DNA from: Synechococcus sp. UW69
Lineage (GTDB): Bacteria > Cyanobacteriota > Cyanobacteriia > PCC-6307 > Cyanobiaceae
Assembly (NCBI RefSeq): GCF_900474185.1
Contig: NZ_UCNW01000008.1
Location: 372,001 to 436,000, forward strand
Reading direction: 5' to 3'
Length of the DNA stretch: 64,000 nt
Made by a program: the position numbers and the translations under genes. Below the pieces are notes generated by a model, which was given only the letters and a program-made list of their open reading frames with translations, was not told where the DNA came from and made no database searches. Numbering within the stretch: position 1 is the stretch's first letter; the number at the start of each line of letters is the position of its first letter. This document shows, piece by piece, positions 54,177-63,080 of the stretch.

Positions 54177-55328
54177 ATGGCCATCGGATCCACCACAACC
54201 CGCGCTGGTGAGGCCGCTCTTGAGCGTCTTAGGCAATGGCCTGGAGAGCATCGCGTGGCCGTTGGTCTCTCCGGCGGTGTCGACAGTTCCCTTACAGCGG
54301 CGCTGCTGGTGGAAGCGGGTTGGCAGGTGGAAGGCCTGACCCTTTGGCTGATGAGCGGGAAAGGAGCCTGTTGCGCTGAAGGACTGGTGGATGCGGCCGG
54401 CATCTGTGAACAGCTGGGCATTCCCCACCACGTGGTGGACACGCGGGAGACGTTCCAACAGGAGATCGTCCAACGGCTGGTGGACGGCTACCGCGATGGG
54501 ATCACGCCACTGCCCTGCTCCCAATGCAATCGGTCGGTGAAATTTGGACCGATGCTCAATTGGGCCCTCCAAGAGCGGAACCTGCCCCGCATCGCCACCG
54601 GCCACTACGCCCGGATCCGTCATGGGGGCGATCAACAGCGTCATCAGTTGCTGCGGGGCCTCGACGGTCGCAAGGACCAGAGCTATTTCCTCTACGACCT
54701 TCCCCAGGAGGTCTTGGGACGCATCGTTTTTCCCTTGGGAGAACTAACGAAGCCCGACACGCGGCTCGAAGCTGCCCGACACGGTCTGCGTACTGCAGAG
54801 AAACCAGAAAGCCAGGATCTCTGCCTGGCGGACCACCACGGATCCATGCGGGCGTTCCTTGATGCCTATCTGCCACCCCGCCAAGGGGAGATCGTGCTGG
54901 GCGATGGAACCGTTGTGGGCGAGCACGACGGCATCGAACACTTCACCATTGGTCAGCGCAAGGGGCTGGGTGTGGCCTGGCGAGAGCCGCTTCACGTCAT
55001 CCGCCTTGACGCTGCGATGAATCGGGTGGTCGTCGCTCCTCGCGCCGAAGCGGGCCGAGACAGCTGCGTGGTGGGCGCGGTGAACTGGGTCTCAATCGAC
55101 CCCATCCAGGTCCCACAAAACATTGAGGTTCAGGTGCGTTATCGCAGTGCACCGGTGCGTGCAGAGCTGGTCCCCCTGGAGTGCACCGAGGCGGATCAGC
55201 AACGGGAGCGTCCTCACCGCTGCCGTTTGACCTTTGAAGAGGAGCAGTTCTCCATCACCCCAGGACAAGCTGCGGTCTTCTACGACGGTGAAGTCGTGCT
55301 CGGTGGAGGGCTGATCCAACGGGAGTAA
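54177..55328 (+). CDS. mnmA: tRNA-specific 2-thiouridylase MnmA
   Basis: MnmA uses ATP and persulfide sulfur to thiolate U34 of tRNA-Lys, -Glu and -Gln. Visible motifs: the PP-loop [18 protein letters not shown], the catalytic Cys in [22 protein letters not shown], the target-recognition region [12 protein letters not shown], and the second Cys in [12 protein letters not shown]. The C-terminal beta-barrel has [15 protein letters not shown] chose ATG 54177 (383 aa); the open frame further upstream lies antisense to nnrD. Its end overlaps lnt on the other strand by 49 bases. Confidence 0.95.
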   Translation: MAIGSTTTRAGEAALERLRQWPGEHRVAVGLSGGVDSSLTAALLVEAGWQVEGLTLWLMSGKGACCAEGLVDAAGICEQLGIPHHVVDTRETFQQEIVQRLVDGYRDGITPLPCSQCNRSVKFGPMLNWALQERNLPRIATGHYARIRHGGDQQRHQLLRGLDGRKDQSYFLYDLPQEVLGRIVFPLGELTKPDTRLEAARHGLRTAEKPESQDLCLADHHGSMRAFLDAYLPPRQGEIVLGDGTVVGEHDGIEHFTIGQRKGLGVAWREPLHVIRLDAAMNRVVVAPRAEAGRDSCVVGAVNWVSIDPIQVPQNIEVQVRYRSAPVRAELVPLECTEADQQRERPHRCRLTFEEEQFSITPGQAAVFYDGEVVLGGGLIQRE

Positions 55329-56695
55329 GCCGTGGCGCGCTTACGAACCTGAATGAAGGTCTGCGCCACGCCGGGGGCCTCAGGTGGAAGCAACCATTCC
55401 ACCCTTCCATCAGCCGAAATCAGCGCACTCGGACCCGTGTTGCCAACGCTGAGCAAATCGCGTCCGCTCTCGATCGCCCTTAACTGCGCCAGAGCCAGGA
55501 ACTGCTTCTGCAACTGACGGGGATAAGGGTCGAGGTTGGCAATCGCGAGGAGCCAGGTCGCGCCATTTGCAGCGGCGCGTGCCAGTGCCAGGCCATCAGC
55601 AATCTCATAACAAATGGCCACAGCAGCCGGGGGCTCAACCACGGCCATCGTGCGGGGAGCCGGGCCAGGGGCCAACCCACCCACCGCAGACAATCCCGCC
55701 GTCAGGCCGGCAGGCAGCGGGGGCATCCATTCCCCGATCGGCACCAAACGATGCTTATCAGCCAGGGGGACGGGAAACCGGTCCGGCGGCTCGTACAGCA
55801 AAAGAGAGCTGCGTTGCTGACCTCGCACCCAACGAAATCCTCCACTGATCAGGGGAATGTCTGGAGCCTCCGGCGGCACCAGAAAATTCGCAGGCAGAGC
55901 CCCTTCCGGAGCCACCACAGCGACAACGTCGTTCGTCTCCAGCTGACGCATCGCATCCACCAGCCGCGTGGGCAACGCTTGTTGACGCTCCAGATTGAAT
56001 TTTTCTCGTGTCGGAACAGCGGGCTGCCAGACCCCCATTGCGACGGACCCGACCGACGGCGGCGTCGCCCACAACAGCAGGCTCCCCAACCCATGGGCCA
56101 GCAGCACGCTGGCCAATCCGATCAGACCCCAGCGTCGCCAAGCCGCGGGCTGCTCGAAGAGCGCCAGCAGGCAACAGCCCCACCACAACTGCAGCAACGT
56201 CAACCCTCCGGAGCCGAACCAGCGGGCCACCCCCGCCAAGGGGCGGTCCCAGGGCAGGGTGGTGCCGCCGACGCCGATCCAGAACAGCGGTGACCCCGAC
56301 AGCACCAGCTCAGCCAGGGCCCAGAGCCCAGCCAGCAGCATCAGCCGCCAAAACCACGGCCAGTGGCGAGGTAATAGTCGCGCCAGAACAGACCACCCGG
56401 CGACGAGCAGAGCGGCAAGGATGCCGCAGGCCAGCCAGAGGGACAGCGCCACAGGCAGGCTGAGCGCGGTGGGGACTCCCATCCAGGTGAGCGGATGCAG
56501 GGCCAGCAACCAGCCGTGGCTGATCAAAACGGCAAGCAGAGCCCAAAAAGCCGACCAACGGGGGCGCTCAACCACGGACCAGAGCAGCGCCAGAGCAGGA
56601 ACCATCAGCAGTGGCCCGCCCAGGGATGGAGCCACTCCAGCCAGAACGCCCCCGAGCAGAGCGCGCCATCCGGGATGCAGTTGGTGATTGCCCAT
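55280..56695 (-). CDS. lnt: Apolipoprotein N-acyltransferase
   Basis: Lnt adds the third acyl chain to bacterial lipoproteins in the inner membrane. The 471-residue protein has about six to seven N-terminal membrane spans (to about residue 205) and a nitrilase-like periplasmic domain: catalytic Glu probably in [10 protein letters not shown], and catalytic Cys in [17 protein letters not shown]. This predicts triacylated lipoproteins, which fits the lipoprotein sulfatase at 17.9 kb. The last roughly 15 residues overlap mnmA. ATG 56695. Confidence 0.92.
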   Translation of the reverse strand: MGNHQLHPGWRALLGGVLAGVAPSLGGPLLMVPALALLWSVVERPRWSAFWALLAVLISHGWLLALHPLTWMGVPTALSLPVALSLWLACGILAALLVAGWSVLARLLPRHWPWFWRLMLLAGLWALAELVLSGSPLFWIGVGGTTLPWDRPLAGVARWFGSGGLTLLQLWWGCCLLALFEQPAAWRRWGLIGLASVLLAHGLGSLLLWATPPSVGSVAMGVWQPAVPTREKFNLERQQALPTRLVDAMRQLETNDVVAVVAPEGALPANFLVPPEAPDIPLISGGFRWVRGQQRSSLLLYEPPDRFPVPLADKHRLVPIGEWMPPLPAGLTAGLSAVGGLAPGPAPRTMAVVEPPAAVAICYEIADGLALARAAANGATWLLAIANLDPYPRQLQKQFLALAQLRAIESGRDLLSVGNTGPSALISADGRVEWLLPPEAPGVAQTFIQVRKRATAYSRWISPPPSTTSPS

Positions 56696-56748
56696 GGTCA
56701 GCAGTCCCGGCCGGGGGCATCCTGGATCGGACCCGCCCGCCTGTCGCT

Positions 56749-57078
56749 ATGGATCCCGCGAATCCTCTTCAGCAGTTGCTGCTGCGCGGCCTGGGGACGA
56801 CCACCCTCGTCGCTGAACGTCTACGAGGCGTCACCCAGAACTGGGTCAGCAGTGGCCGGCTTGATCCGAATGAAGCCTCCGCCCTGGTGGATGACGTGCT
56901 CAAGGCACTCCGCGGTGAAACGCCCGAACTGGAGCAGCAGATGGGGCGCAACCTGGAAAGAAATCGCGACAACCTGCTCCAAGATTTTGGCGTTCCCAGT
57001 CAGAAGGAAGTGGATGAACTGCGAGGACGCATTGATCGGCTTGAGCAGCAGCTGCGGCAGATGAACCGGCCTGAGTGA
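56749..57078 (+). CDS. Phasin-like coiled-coil protein
   Basis: The 109-residue protein from ATG 56749 (MDPANPLQQLLLRGLGTTTL) is all-helical, with a C-terminal coiled coil (KEVDELRGRIDRLEQQLRQM). The pattern (hydrophobic N-terminal helix with LVAERLRGVTQNWVSSGRLD, then ALVDDVLKALRGE) resembles the phasin / PHA-granule-associated family fold also found in PHA-negative cyanobacteria. No polyhydroxyalkanoate genes are in the window. The function is unknown. It is divergent from lnt (53 bases) and upstream of the FKBP gene. Confidence 0.7.
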   Translation: MDPANPLQQLLLRGLGTTTLVAERLRGVTQNWVSSGRLDPNEASALVDDVLKALRGETPELEQQMGRNLERNRDNLLQDFGVPSQKEVDELRGRIDRLEQQLRQMNRPE

Positions 57079-57129
57079 ACACCGGCGATGCGGACCAGAG
57101 GCCAGAATTAGAGCAACAGAAGCCTTTCC

Positions 57130-57729
57130 GTGCGCGACATCATCATCAGCACAACGGTCTGCGTGGCCTGCCTTCTCCTGGCCTTGGTCAGCCAGATCGT
57201 GGCCCCCTCCACTGTTGACGCCGCCCCCGTACAGCCAGCTGCCGTGCGGTCCGAGGCTTCGAAACCACAACGGGCCTTGAGCTTCGAACTCGACCCCGAC
57301 GACCCCAATCCGACCCTGTTTGCCATGGCCAACGATTCCGCTCGCGCCGACGCTTCGGCCCTCGGCGGCCCGCTCGATGCCCCTGACACCACCATCACAG
57401 CCAGTGGTCTGAAAATCACTGAGCTGGAGGTGGGCACAGGTGAGGAGGCAAGTGCAGGCCAGACGGTGGTGGTGCACTACCGCGGCACCCTGGAGGACGG
57501 ACAGCAGTTCGATGCCAGCTACGACCGGGGCACCCCCTTCAGCTTCCCCCTTGGTGCTGGCCGGGTGATCAAAGGATGGGATGAAGGTGTCGCCGGAATG
57601 AAAGTGGGCGGCAAACGCAAGCTGGTGATCCCCTCCGACCTGGCCTATGGCACCCGGGGCGCCGGTGGGGTGATTCCTCCCAATGCAACCTTGATTTTCG
57701 AGGTGGAACTGCTCGACGTGAAGAAGTGA
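57130..57729 (+). CDS. FKBP-type peptidyl-prolyl isomerase, exported
   Basis: The 199-residue protein (GTG 57130) has an N-terminal hydrophobic signal or anchor ([20 protein letters not shown]), an acidic linker to about residue 90, and one complete FKBP domain (about 92-199): [80 protein letters not shown]. It is probably in the periplasm or thylakoid lumen. It lies 42 bases before sodN, with a hairpin between. Confidence 0.92.
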   Translation: MRDIIISTTVCVACLLLALVSQIVAPSTVDAAPVQPAAVRSEASKPQRALSFELDPDDPNPTLFAMANDSARADASALGGPLDAPDTTITASGLKITELEVGTGEEASAGQTVVVHYRGTLEDGQQFDASYDRGTPFSFPLGAGRVIKGWDEGVAGMKVGGKRKLVIPSDLAYGTRGAGGVIPPNATLIFEVELLDVKK

Positions 57730-57763
57730 GCGGAAGCTAGGCTCAACCCAAGCCAATTCCGCT
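57729..57763 (+). promoter_or_regulatory. Stem-loop leader in front of sodN
   Basis: AGCGGAA (57729-57735) pairs perfectly with TTCCGCT (57757-57763); inside, GGCT (57740-57743) pairs with AGCC (57751-57754). The structure starts in the FKBP stop codon and ends eight bases before the sodN ATG, where no good ribosome-binding site is otherwise visible. It may control sodN translation or separate its mRNA from FKBP. Confidence 0.4.
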
Positions 57764-57771
57764 CTGAACCG

Positions 57772-58245
57772 ATGCTGCGCACGGCCCTTTCCGCCATTGC
57801 ATATGCCCTTCCTGCCCCCGTGGCAGAAGCCCATTGCGACGGTCCTTGTGGTGTTTACGACCCGGCTTCCGCTCGTGTGGCAGCCGAAGCAGTGCTGTCC
57901 ATGACCAAGAAGCTGAAGGGCCTTGAGGCCCCCGCCGCGGGTGACGCGGCTGCTTTGGCCGCCTACAACAACACCTTCGGTCGCTACGTCGCCATTAAGG
58001 AAGAGGAAGCACAGAAGACCAAGAAAGAGTTGTTGATCCTCTGGACCGACTACTTCAAGCCCGACCACCTGGCCACCTTCCCTGATCTGCACGACACCTT
58101 CTGGAAAGCAGCCAAGCTCTGCAGCGCCTGCAAGGTGAACATCGATCAGGCCAAGGCAGAGGAGCTGATGGCCGCCGTTGAAAAAATCCACGGCATGTTC
58201 TGGCAGTCCAAGTGTCGTTCCGACGCCTGGGTCACCGCATCCTGA
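57772..58245 (+). CDS. sodN: Nickel superoxide dismutase
   Basis: NiSOD converts superoxide to O2 and H2O2 with a nickel ion held by the N-terminal hook. The hook motif HCDGPCGVYD begins at residue 21, after a 20-residue propeptide that must be removed so that His21 becomes the N-terminus; Cys22 and Cys26 are the thiolate ligands. The rest is the four-helix-bundle domain (LLILWTDYFKPDHLATFPDL, WKAAKLCSACKVNIDQAKAE). Total length (157 aa) is normal. The protease SodX and a nickel permease follow directly. Marine picocyanobacteria commonly rely on NiSOD where iron is scarce. Confidence 0.97.
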   Translation: MLRTALSAIAYALPAPVAEAHCDGPCGVYDPASARVAAEAVLSMTKKLKGLEAPAAGDAAALAAYNNTFGRYVAIKEEEAQKTKKELLILWTDYFKPDHLATFPDLHDTFWKAAKLCSACKVNIDQAKAEELMAAVEKIHGMFWQSKCRSDAWVTAS

Positions 58246-58628
58246 GTTCGAACAGGTCCAATGCCCCTATCGCAGCAGCAGGCCTTCGGGATCTGTTGCT
58301 GCTTTTTTGTGGCCGTCGGCTGCTGCTACGCATCGAAGGGCGATCGATGCAGCCCACCCTTGAACCGGGAGACCGTGTTCTGGTCAGCCGTCTGAACTCG
58401 AACTCGACCCTGCGTTTGGGATCCGTGCTCGTGACATGGCATCCTCACCGATCGGACATTCGTCTGATCAAACGCCTCAACAGAATTGAACCCAACGGGT
58501 TGTGGTTGCTGGGAGATAACCAAGCCGAAAGCACCGATAGCCGCCAACTCGGGACGGTGGCGACAAGCTTGCTGATCGGGGAGGTGGTGGCTCGTCTCAC
58601 CACCAGAGGGTCAGAACAAGACCGGTGA
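58212..58628 (+). CDS. sodX: NiSOD maturation protease SodX
   Basis: The S26-family signal-peptidase-like protease removes the SodN propeptide to create the nickel hook. The catalytic Ser45 lies in IEGRSMQPTLEPGDRVLV and Lys87 in DIRLIKRLNRIEP, followed by LWLLGDNQAESTDSR. Unlike ordinary signal peptidases it has only a short N-terminal hydrophobic stretch (RDLLLLFCGRRLLL). The GTG at 58212 makes it overlap sodN by 34 bases; a later start would cut into the conserved region. Its 3' end overlaps the convergent nickel permease gene by 18 bases. Confidence 0.9.
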   Translation: MSFRRLGHRILSSNRSNAPIAAAGLRDLLLLFCGRRLLLRIEGRSMQPTLEPGDRVLVSRLNSNSTLRLGSVLVTWHPHRSDIRLIKRLNRIEPNGLWLLGDNQAESTDSRQLGTVATSLLIGEVVARLTTRGSEQDR

Positions 58629-59279
58629 GGTCTTCTGAAGCCAGATCGCCCCAGTGATGATCGAAAGAGCTCCGGTGCCACCCACGAGGAAAGGCATCAG
58701 CCGGGCACCACTGCGAAGGGTGAGGAAGGACACCACCGAAACCACGGCCACCATGGCGCCGATGGATCCAAGCAGATAAGCCACCAAATAGCCCACAGCA
58801 GCGTGAGGCGGCAGAGCCAGGGCAGGAATCACCGCCAGCAGGTGACTGGCACCCGCCAATCCATGCAGCAAGCCCAGCCCTGAGGATGCATGGACGTGAC
58901 GGCGGTGGTTGCTGGCACCGCGCACATGCAGGTGGAGATGACGATGCTCATGGGAACCGTCATGAAGATGATCATGGGTGTGCAGTTCAAGACCGAACGC
59001 GGTGCGGACCGCCAGAGCACCCACCACCAGCAGGGCCACACCCACAAGGAATTCCGCCCAAGACGACATGGCCTCCACGTGGGCCAGGTCTTTGAGGCCA
59101 ATGGCGATCAGGGCCAGAACCACGACTCCGGCGGAATGACCGGCCCCCCAGGCCATGGCATGCCGAAAGGCCGACAGAGGCTTGTTCAGGGAGAAGGGCG
59201 CCATCGCCACCAGGTGATCTGCACCACCCACCACATGCACGGCCCCGGCGGCAATGCCGGTCAAAAGGCTAATCAGCAC
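58611..59279 (-). CDS. Nickel/cobalt permease (NicO/UreH-like)
   Basis: The 222-residue protein has six hydrophobic spans in two halves. Metal-family motifs are AVHVVGGADHLVAMAP in span 1 and LGLLHGLAGASHLLAVIPAL in the second half. The loop between is extremely histidine-rich (HTHDHLHDGSHEHRHLHLHV), typical for nickel or cobalt sequestration. Adjacent sodN and sodX make nickel the likely cargo. The start is GTG 59279. The gene faces sodX tail-to-tail with an 18-base overlap, so it is separately promoted. Confidence 0.88.
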   Translation of the reverse strand: MLISLLTGIAAGAVHVVGGADHLVAMAPFSLNKPLSAFRHAMAWGAGHSAGVVVLALIAIGLKDLAHVEAMSSWAEFLVGVALLVVGALAVRTAFGLELHTHDHLHDGSHEHRHLHLHVRGASNHRRHVHASSGLGLLHGLAGASHLLAVIPALALPPHAAVGYLVAYLLGSIGAMVAVVSVVSFLTLRSGARLMPFLVGGTGALSIITGAIWLQKTSPVLF

Positions 59280-59335
59280 AAAGAACCGCCTGAATGTCTC
59301 AATTCTACATCAGCAGGAAGAAGCCATCGGCGTTA

Positions 59336-60220
59336 TCAAGCCTGGATCAGTTGCACCAGACCCGCCTCAATATCCGGCTGCCGCATGAGAGCTTCCCCCA
59401 CAAGCACCGCACCTGCACCGGCGGACTGAACCCGATCGAGATCAGCACGGCTGAACAGACCCGACTCACTCACAAGCAGCGCTTCCTCTTGCTTCAACCG
59501 GTCATCGAATTCGTTGAGCAGCCGCTCAGTCGTACCCAAATCCGTCTCAAAGCTGGTGAGATCGCGATTGTTGATTCCAATCAAGGGGAACCCGCCAATG
59601 TTGAGCACCCGGTCCAGTTCAGTGGCGTCGTGGACTTCCACCAGCACCGTGAGGTCCAAGGCCGCTGCGGCCTTGTTCAGATAACGAAGATCCTGATCCG
59701 ACAGGATGGCAGCGATCAGCAGCACCGCATCAGCCCCCGCGGCCCTGGCCTGAAACAGCTGATACGGACTGAGCACAAACTCCTTGCAGAGCAGAGGAAG
59801 GTCGACGGCCCGGCGAACCTCCACCAAAACATCGAAGCCCCCCTGAAAAAAGGTCTTGTCGGTGAGCACCGAGAGACAACTCGCGCCGCCGGCGGCATAG
59901 GCCTTGGCAATCGCGACCGGATCAAAATCCTCGCGAATCACTCCTTTGCTGGGACTCGCTTTTTTCACCTCAGCAATCACCGCCGGTTTCTTGGCGGCAG
60001 CTTGAAGAGCTCCAAGAAAATCCTTCGTAGGAGGCAGCTTGGCAATCTGCTGCTTCAGCTTGTCCAGGGGGACCTTGTCGCGGGCCGCATCAATCTCACG
60101 GTCTTTTTCCCAGACAATTTTCTCGAGGATGTGACGCGGCTCCTCTTCATCGTGAGGCACCGCATATTCGAGATGAGCAACCCTCACCTTGGGATTGGGG
60201 GGACGACGGCGGAACTCCAT
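59336..60220 (-). CDS. trpC: Indole-3-glycerol phosphate synthase
   Basis: TrpC closes the indole ring in tryptophan synthesis. The 294-residue TIM barrel shows the catalytic lysine segment [68 protein letters not shown] and [15 protein letters not shown]. The first roughly 35 residues ([20 protein letters not shown]) are the N-terminal extension common in cyanobacteria. It begins 40 bases after the lpdA stop, so lpdA and trpC are probably co-transcribed. Confidence 0.96.
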   Translation of the reverse strand: MEFRRRPPNPKVRVAHLEYAVPHDEEEPRHILEKIVWEKDREIDAARDKVPLDKLKQQIAKLPPTKDFLGALQAAAKKPAVIAEVKKASPSKGVIREDFDPVAIAKAYAAGGASCLSVLTDKTFFQGGFDVLVEVRRAVDLPLLCKEFVLSPYQLFQARAAGADAVLLIAAILSDQDLRYLNKAAAALDLTVLVEVHDATELDRVLNIGGFPLIGINNRDLTSFETDLGTTERLLNEFDDRLKQEEALLVSESGLFSRADLDRVQSAGAGAVLVGEALMRQPDIEAGLVQLIQA

Positions 60221-60260
60221 GGATCAGGACAAAGCTTGAACGAGAAACGGGTGCGTGGGA

Positions 60261-61703
60261 TCAGGCGGCCAACTGGGCGGCAGCCTGTTTGTAAGCAACT
60301 TCCACCACCTCACTAAGGGTGGGGTGTGTGTGCACTTCAGTGGCGAGCTGACGAACGCTCTGACGCCGGGCGACAGCATTGGCCACCTCCTGGATCAGAT
60401 CAGCGGCATGAAGCCCATAGATGTGGGCCCCCAGCACTTCACCGCTGGTCTTGTTGAACAGCAGCTTCATCAGGCCGTCACTATCCAGTTCAGCCAGAGC
60501 TTTGGAATTGGCTTTGAAATAGCTGCGAACGGACCCGAGCTGGAACCCATCCTTCTCGGCCAGGGCTTTGGCATCCGCTTCGGTCAGACCCACAGAGCTG
60601 ATCTCAGGATGAGTGAAGGTGGCTGCCGGAATGCTGCGGTAGTCGATCTCGCGCGCGTGGCCAAGGATGTTGTCCACCGCCACGGTGCCTTGCGCAGCAG
60701 CGGTGTGCGCCAGCATCAGCTTGCCGGTCACATCACCCACGGCCCAGAGATGTGGCAGCGGCTCACCGTTGACCAGCACCCGCATGGCGTCGTCAATCGG
60801 AACAAAGCCCCGGTTCGTCTCCACATTGAGAGACTCCAAGTTGAGGCCCTTGCTGCTGGGAACGCGCCCCGTGGCCACCAGAACGGCATCCACCTCAAGG
60901 GTTTCCACCAGTTCACGGCTGTTGAAATCAGCCAGTTCGATCTTCACGGGGCAACCCGGGGTGACCTTGCGGGCCAGGACTCCGGAGCGGGCATCGATAT
61001 CGCGACCATCAATCAGATGACGCCCAGCGATCTTGGCGATGTCTGGATCAAAGGTGGGCATCACCTTGTCCATAGCCTCGATCATCGTCACTTCGCAACC
61101 GAGGGCGGTGTACACATCAGCGAATTCAAGGCCGATGTAACCGCTGCCGATGATCGCGATCCAGCGGGGTAGCCACTCCAGGTTGATGGCCTCGTCACTG
61201 GTAAACACCGTGCGCCCATCGGTTTCGATTCCAGGTGGCACAAAGGGGTCCGATCCTGTGGCGATGATGACGTCCTTTGCGGTCAGAACCCTGTCGACGC
61301 CGCTGGGTTCCCGCAGCCCGACTCTCTGGCTGCCCTCGAGACGGCCATGCCCCCTGAGGATCGTCACCCCAGCCCGTTCCAGGGTCTTGGTGAGGTTGGT
61401 CCGAATGGTTTGAACGAGCTGATTGGCGTGGTCAGCGATCTTTTGCCGCTCGAAACGCACAGGAGCGGCATGAATGCCGAAGCTCGATAGGTGCTTGTCG
61501 TCCGCCAGCTCCCGCACCTTTCCGCTGGCGGCAAGCAACGCCTTGGAGGGAACGCAGCCCCTGTTCACACAGGTGCCTCCCATGTCGCGGGATTCAACAA
61601 TCGCCGTCTTCAGGCCATGGTCGGCGGCATGTTTGGCGGCATCGAAGCCGCCATAGCCGGCACCAATAACAATGACGTCGAAGTCGAAGCTGGCGTCGCT
61701 CAC
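60261..61703 (-). CDS. lpdA: Dihydrolipoyl dehydrogenase
   Basis: This is the E3 flavoprotein of pyruvate dehydrogenase and the glycine cleavage system; it reoxidises dihydrolipoamide with NAD. The 480-residue protein has the FAD motif VIVIGAGYGGFDAAKHAADH, the redox disulfide GGTCVNRGCVPSKALLAA, the NAD motif IAIIGSGYIGLEFADVY and the C-terminal His-Glu dyad region EVHTHPTLSEVVEVAYKQ. The start is GTG 61703, overlapping the upstream methyltransferase stop by four bases. Confidence 0.96.
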   Translation of the reverse strand: MSDASFDFDVIVIGAGYGGFDAAKHAADHGLKTAIVESRDMGGTCVNRGCVPSKALLAASGKVRELADDKHLSSFGIHAAPVRFERQKIADHANQLVQTIRTNLTKTLERAGVTILRGHGRLEGSQRVGLREPSGVDRVLTAKDVIIATGSDPFVPPGIETDGRTVFTSDEAINLEWLPRWIAIIGSGYIGLEFADVYTALGCEVTMIEAMDKVMPTFDPDIAKIAGRHLIDGRDIDARSGVLARKVTPGCPVKIELADFNSRELVETLEVDAVLVATGRVPSSKGLNLESLNVETNRGFVPIDDAMRVLVNGEPLPHLWAVGDVTGKLMLAHTAAAQGTVAVDNILGHAREIDYRSIPAATFTHPEISSVGLTEADAKALAEKDGFQLGSVRSYFKANSKALAELDSDGLMKLLFNKTSGEVLGAHIYGLHAADLIQEVANAVARRQSVRQLATEVHTHPTLSEVVEVAYKQAAAQLAA

Positions 61704-62509
61704 CCGAACTGCTGCGATGTGGCGGTCATTGTCGCTCTTCGCCGCTCCAGGAGGAGAGGAACCGCGGCAGACGCCACATTCAAGGATTCAACGCGTGAGC
61801 TGTGGGGAAGCGTGACGGCATGGGTACAGCAGGCCTGCAGATCCGGATGCAGGCCTGCACCCTCGGTTCCCAGCACCAGCGCCGTCGGCCGTCTCCAGTC
61901 GAGATCCCAGTAGGGAGATGGGGGATCACCTTTCGTCGGATCCGGTACCAGGGTGGCTACCACCTGCAATCCCGACGCCACCAGCTGCTGGAGTTGCTGC
62001 TGAAGCAGCTGGATCGCCATCTCTTCGCTGGGGCCAAAGCGTTGATGCGGCAGTTGAAGCAGAGCACCAGCAGACGCCCGCAGAACTTTCGTCCCCAGGG
62101 GGTCAACACCACCGCCCATCCAGACCGCGTTCACATCAGCGGCAAGCGCCGTCCTCAACAACGTGCCCAGATTGCCGGGATCCTGAATGCGATCCAGAAC
62201 CAGGACGAAGTCCAACACCGACGGAACGGTGGGCAAAGCCTTCAGTGGGCTCAGACAGGCAACGCCATCGGGTGTGACCGTTGTTAGCGCTGCCCGCAAC
62301 ACCTCATCGGTGACAATCCGCCATCGCGCCTGGGAACAACGTTCGGCGAGTTCCGGATGACGCTCCAGCCAGACCTCCGTTGCGATGATTTCCTCCGGCG
62401 CCTTCCCTCGCGCCAGAAGCTCTTGCAAGAGATGGGTGCCCTCCAGGAGCAACAGCCCTTCGGCCTCACGCCCAACACGGGTAGCCAAGCTTCTAAGACG
62501 CTTGACCAA
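61700..62509 (-). CDS. SpoU-family RNA 2'-O-ribose methyltransferase
   Basis: This is a trefoil-knot methyltransferase of the TrmH/RlmB type. The C-terminal SAM-binding knot shows VLDFVLVLDRIQDPGNLGTL, LVLGTEGAGLHPDL and the final SLNVASAAVPLLLERRR. The N-terminal substrate domain has EGLLLLEGTHLLQELLARGK. The conventional start is TTG 62509, but the conserved residues ISSRRNP lie just upstream in the same frame, with no ATG or GTG available before the TAA at 62576-62578; an AUU at 62560 overlapping the upstream stop is the best candidate. The target RNA is unknown. It overlaps lpdA by four bases. Confidence 0.9.
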   Translation of the reverse strand: MVKRLRSLATRVGREAEGLLLLEGTHLLQELLARGKAPEEIIATEVWLERHPELAERCSQARWRIVTDEVLRAALTTVTPDGVACLSPLKALPTVPSVLDFVLVLDRIQDPGNLGTLLRTALAADVNAVWMGGGVDPLGTKVLRASAGALLQLPHQRFGPSEEMAIQLLQQQLQQLVASGLQVVATLVPDPTKGDPPSPYWDLDWRRPTALVLGTEGAGLHPDLQACCTHAVTLPHSSRVESLNVASAAVPLLLERRRATMTATSQQFG

Positions 62510-62559
62510 GGGATTGCGTCGGCTGCTGATCAGGGGGGAGGAGGATTCCAGAGAACGAA

Positions 62560-62808
62560 TCAGAACTCTGCGTGTTTACGCACGTTCAAGCCTTTGTGAA
62601 CGCTGAGATTTTCGCCTTCGAGCTCAAGCCCATTAATGGCTGCGATTTCGCCCTTAATCCCTTCCGCCGCAAGATTTTCAATCAGCTTTTTAATGACCTG
62701 ATCTTCCACAGTCGTGTGGTCGATGGAGTCGGGGGTTAGAAGCTCAATGAACTTTCCAACCTTGGAAGCAACCACCTCCGAGGCGTTGGAGATCTTGAGA
62801 ACGATCAT
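62560..62808 (-). CDS. Small conserved cyanobacterial protein, 82 aa
   Basis: The product starts MIVLKISNASEVVASKVGKF at ATG 62808 and continues as an alpha/beta protein (DQVIKKLIENLAAEGIKGEI, AAINGLELEGENLSVHKGLN). There is no signal or membrane span. It resembles small DUF-type proteins conserved across picocyanobacteria; I do not know a function. Its stop overlaps the likely AUU start of the SpoU methyltransferase, so the two are probably translationally coupled. tRNA-Leu lies 35 bases upstream on the same strand. Confidence 0.75.
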   Translation of the reverse strand: MIVLKISNASEVVASKVGKFIELLTPDSIDHTTVEDQVIKKLIENLAAEGIKGEIAAINGLELEGENLSVHKGLNVRKHAEF

Positions 62809-62843
62809 TGTTGCCGGGAGAAGCTTGACTTCCGACAAACTAG

Positions 62844-62927
62844 TGCGGATGGGGAGACTTGAACTCCCACGATGTTGCCACCACTAGTACCTGAAACTAG
62901 CGCGTCTACCAATTCCGCCACATCCGC
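62844..62927 (-). tRNA. tRNA-Leu (anticodon CAG)
   Basis: The minus-strand sequence folds as a class II tRNA of 84 nt including discriminator A: acceptor stem GCGGATG/CATCCGC, a D-arm with GGTAGACGC, an anticodon stem CTAGT/ACTAG with loop TTCAGGT (anticodon CAG, for codon CUG), a long variable arm and a T-arm with GTTCAAGTC. No CCA is encoded. Confidence 0.95.
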
Positions 62928-63080
62928 TGGCGTGTCGAGATTCGACCGGATGAACATAGGGCATCACCGATCCCTAGATCCAACACCCTGGAAGCAAACT
63001 GTCCAGTTTGAACGCCGGCCGTCTAGACGGTCTCAGAGAGTATTGGCAAAATCCTCTTATCGGGGATCGGGCAATTGATG

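Noticed and set aside
56821-58191. 456-codon minus-strand frame
   Set aside because: It lies antisense to the phasin-like, FKBP and sodN genes, all of which are well supported.
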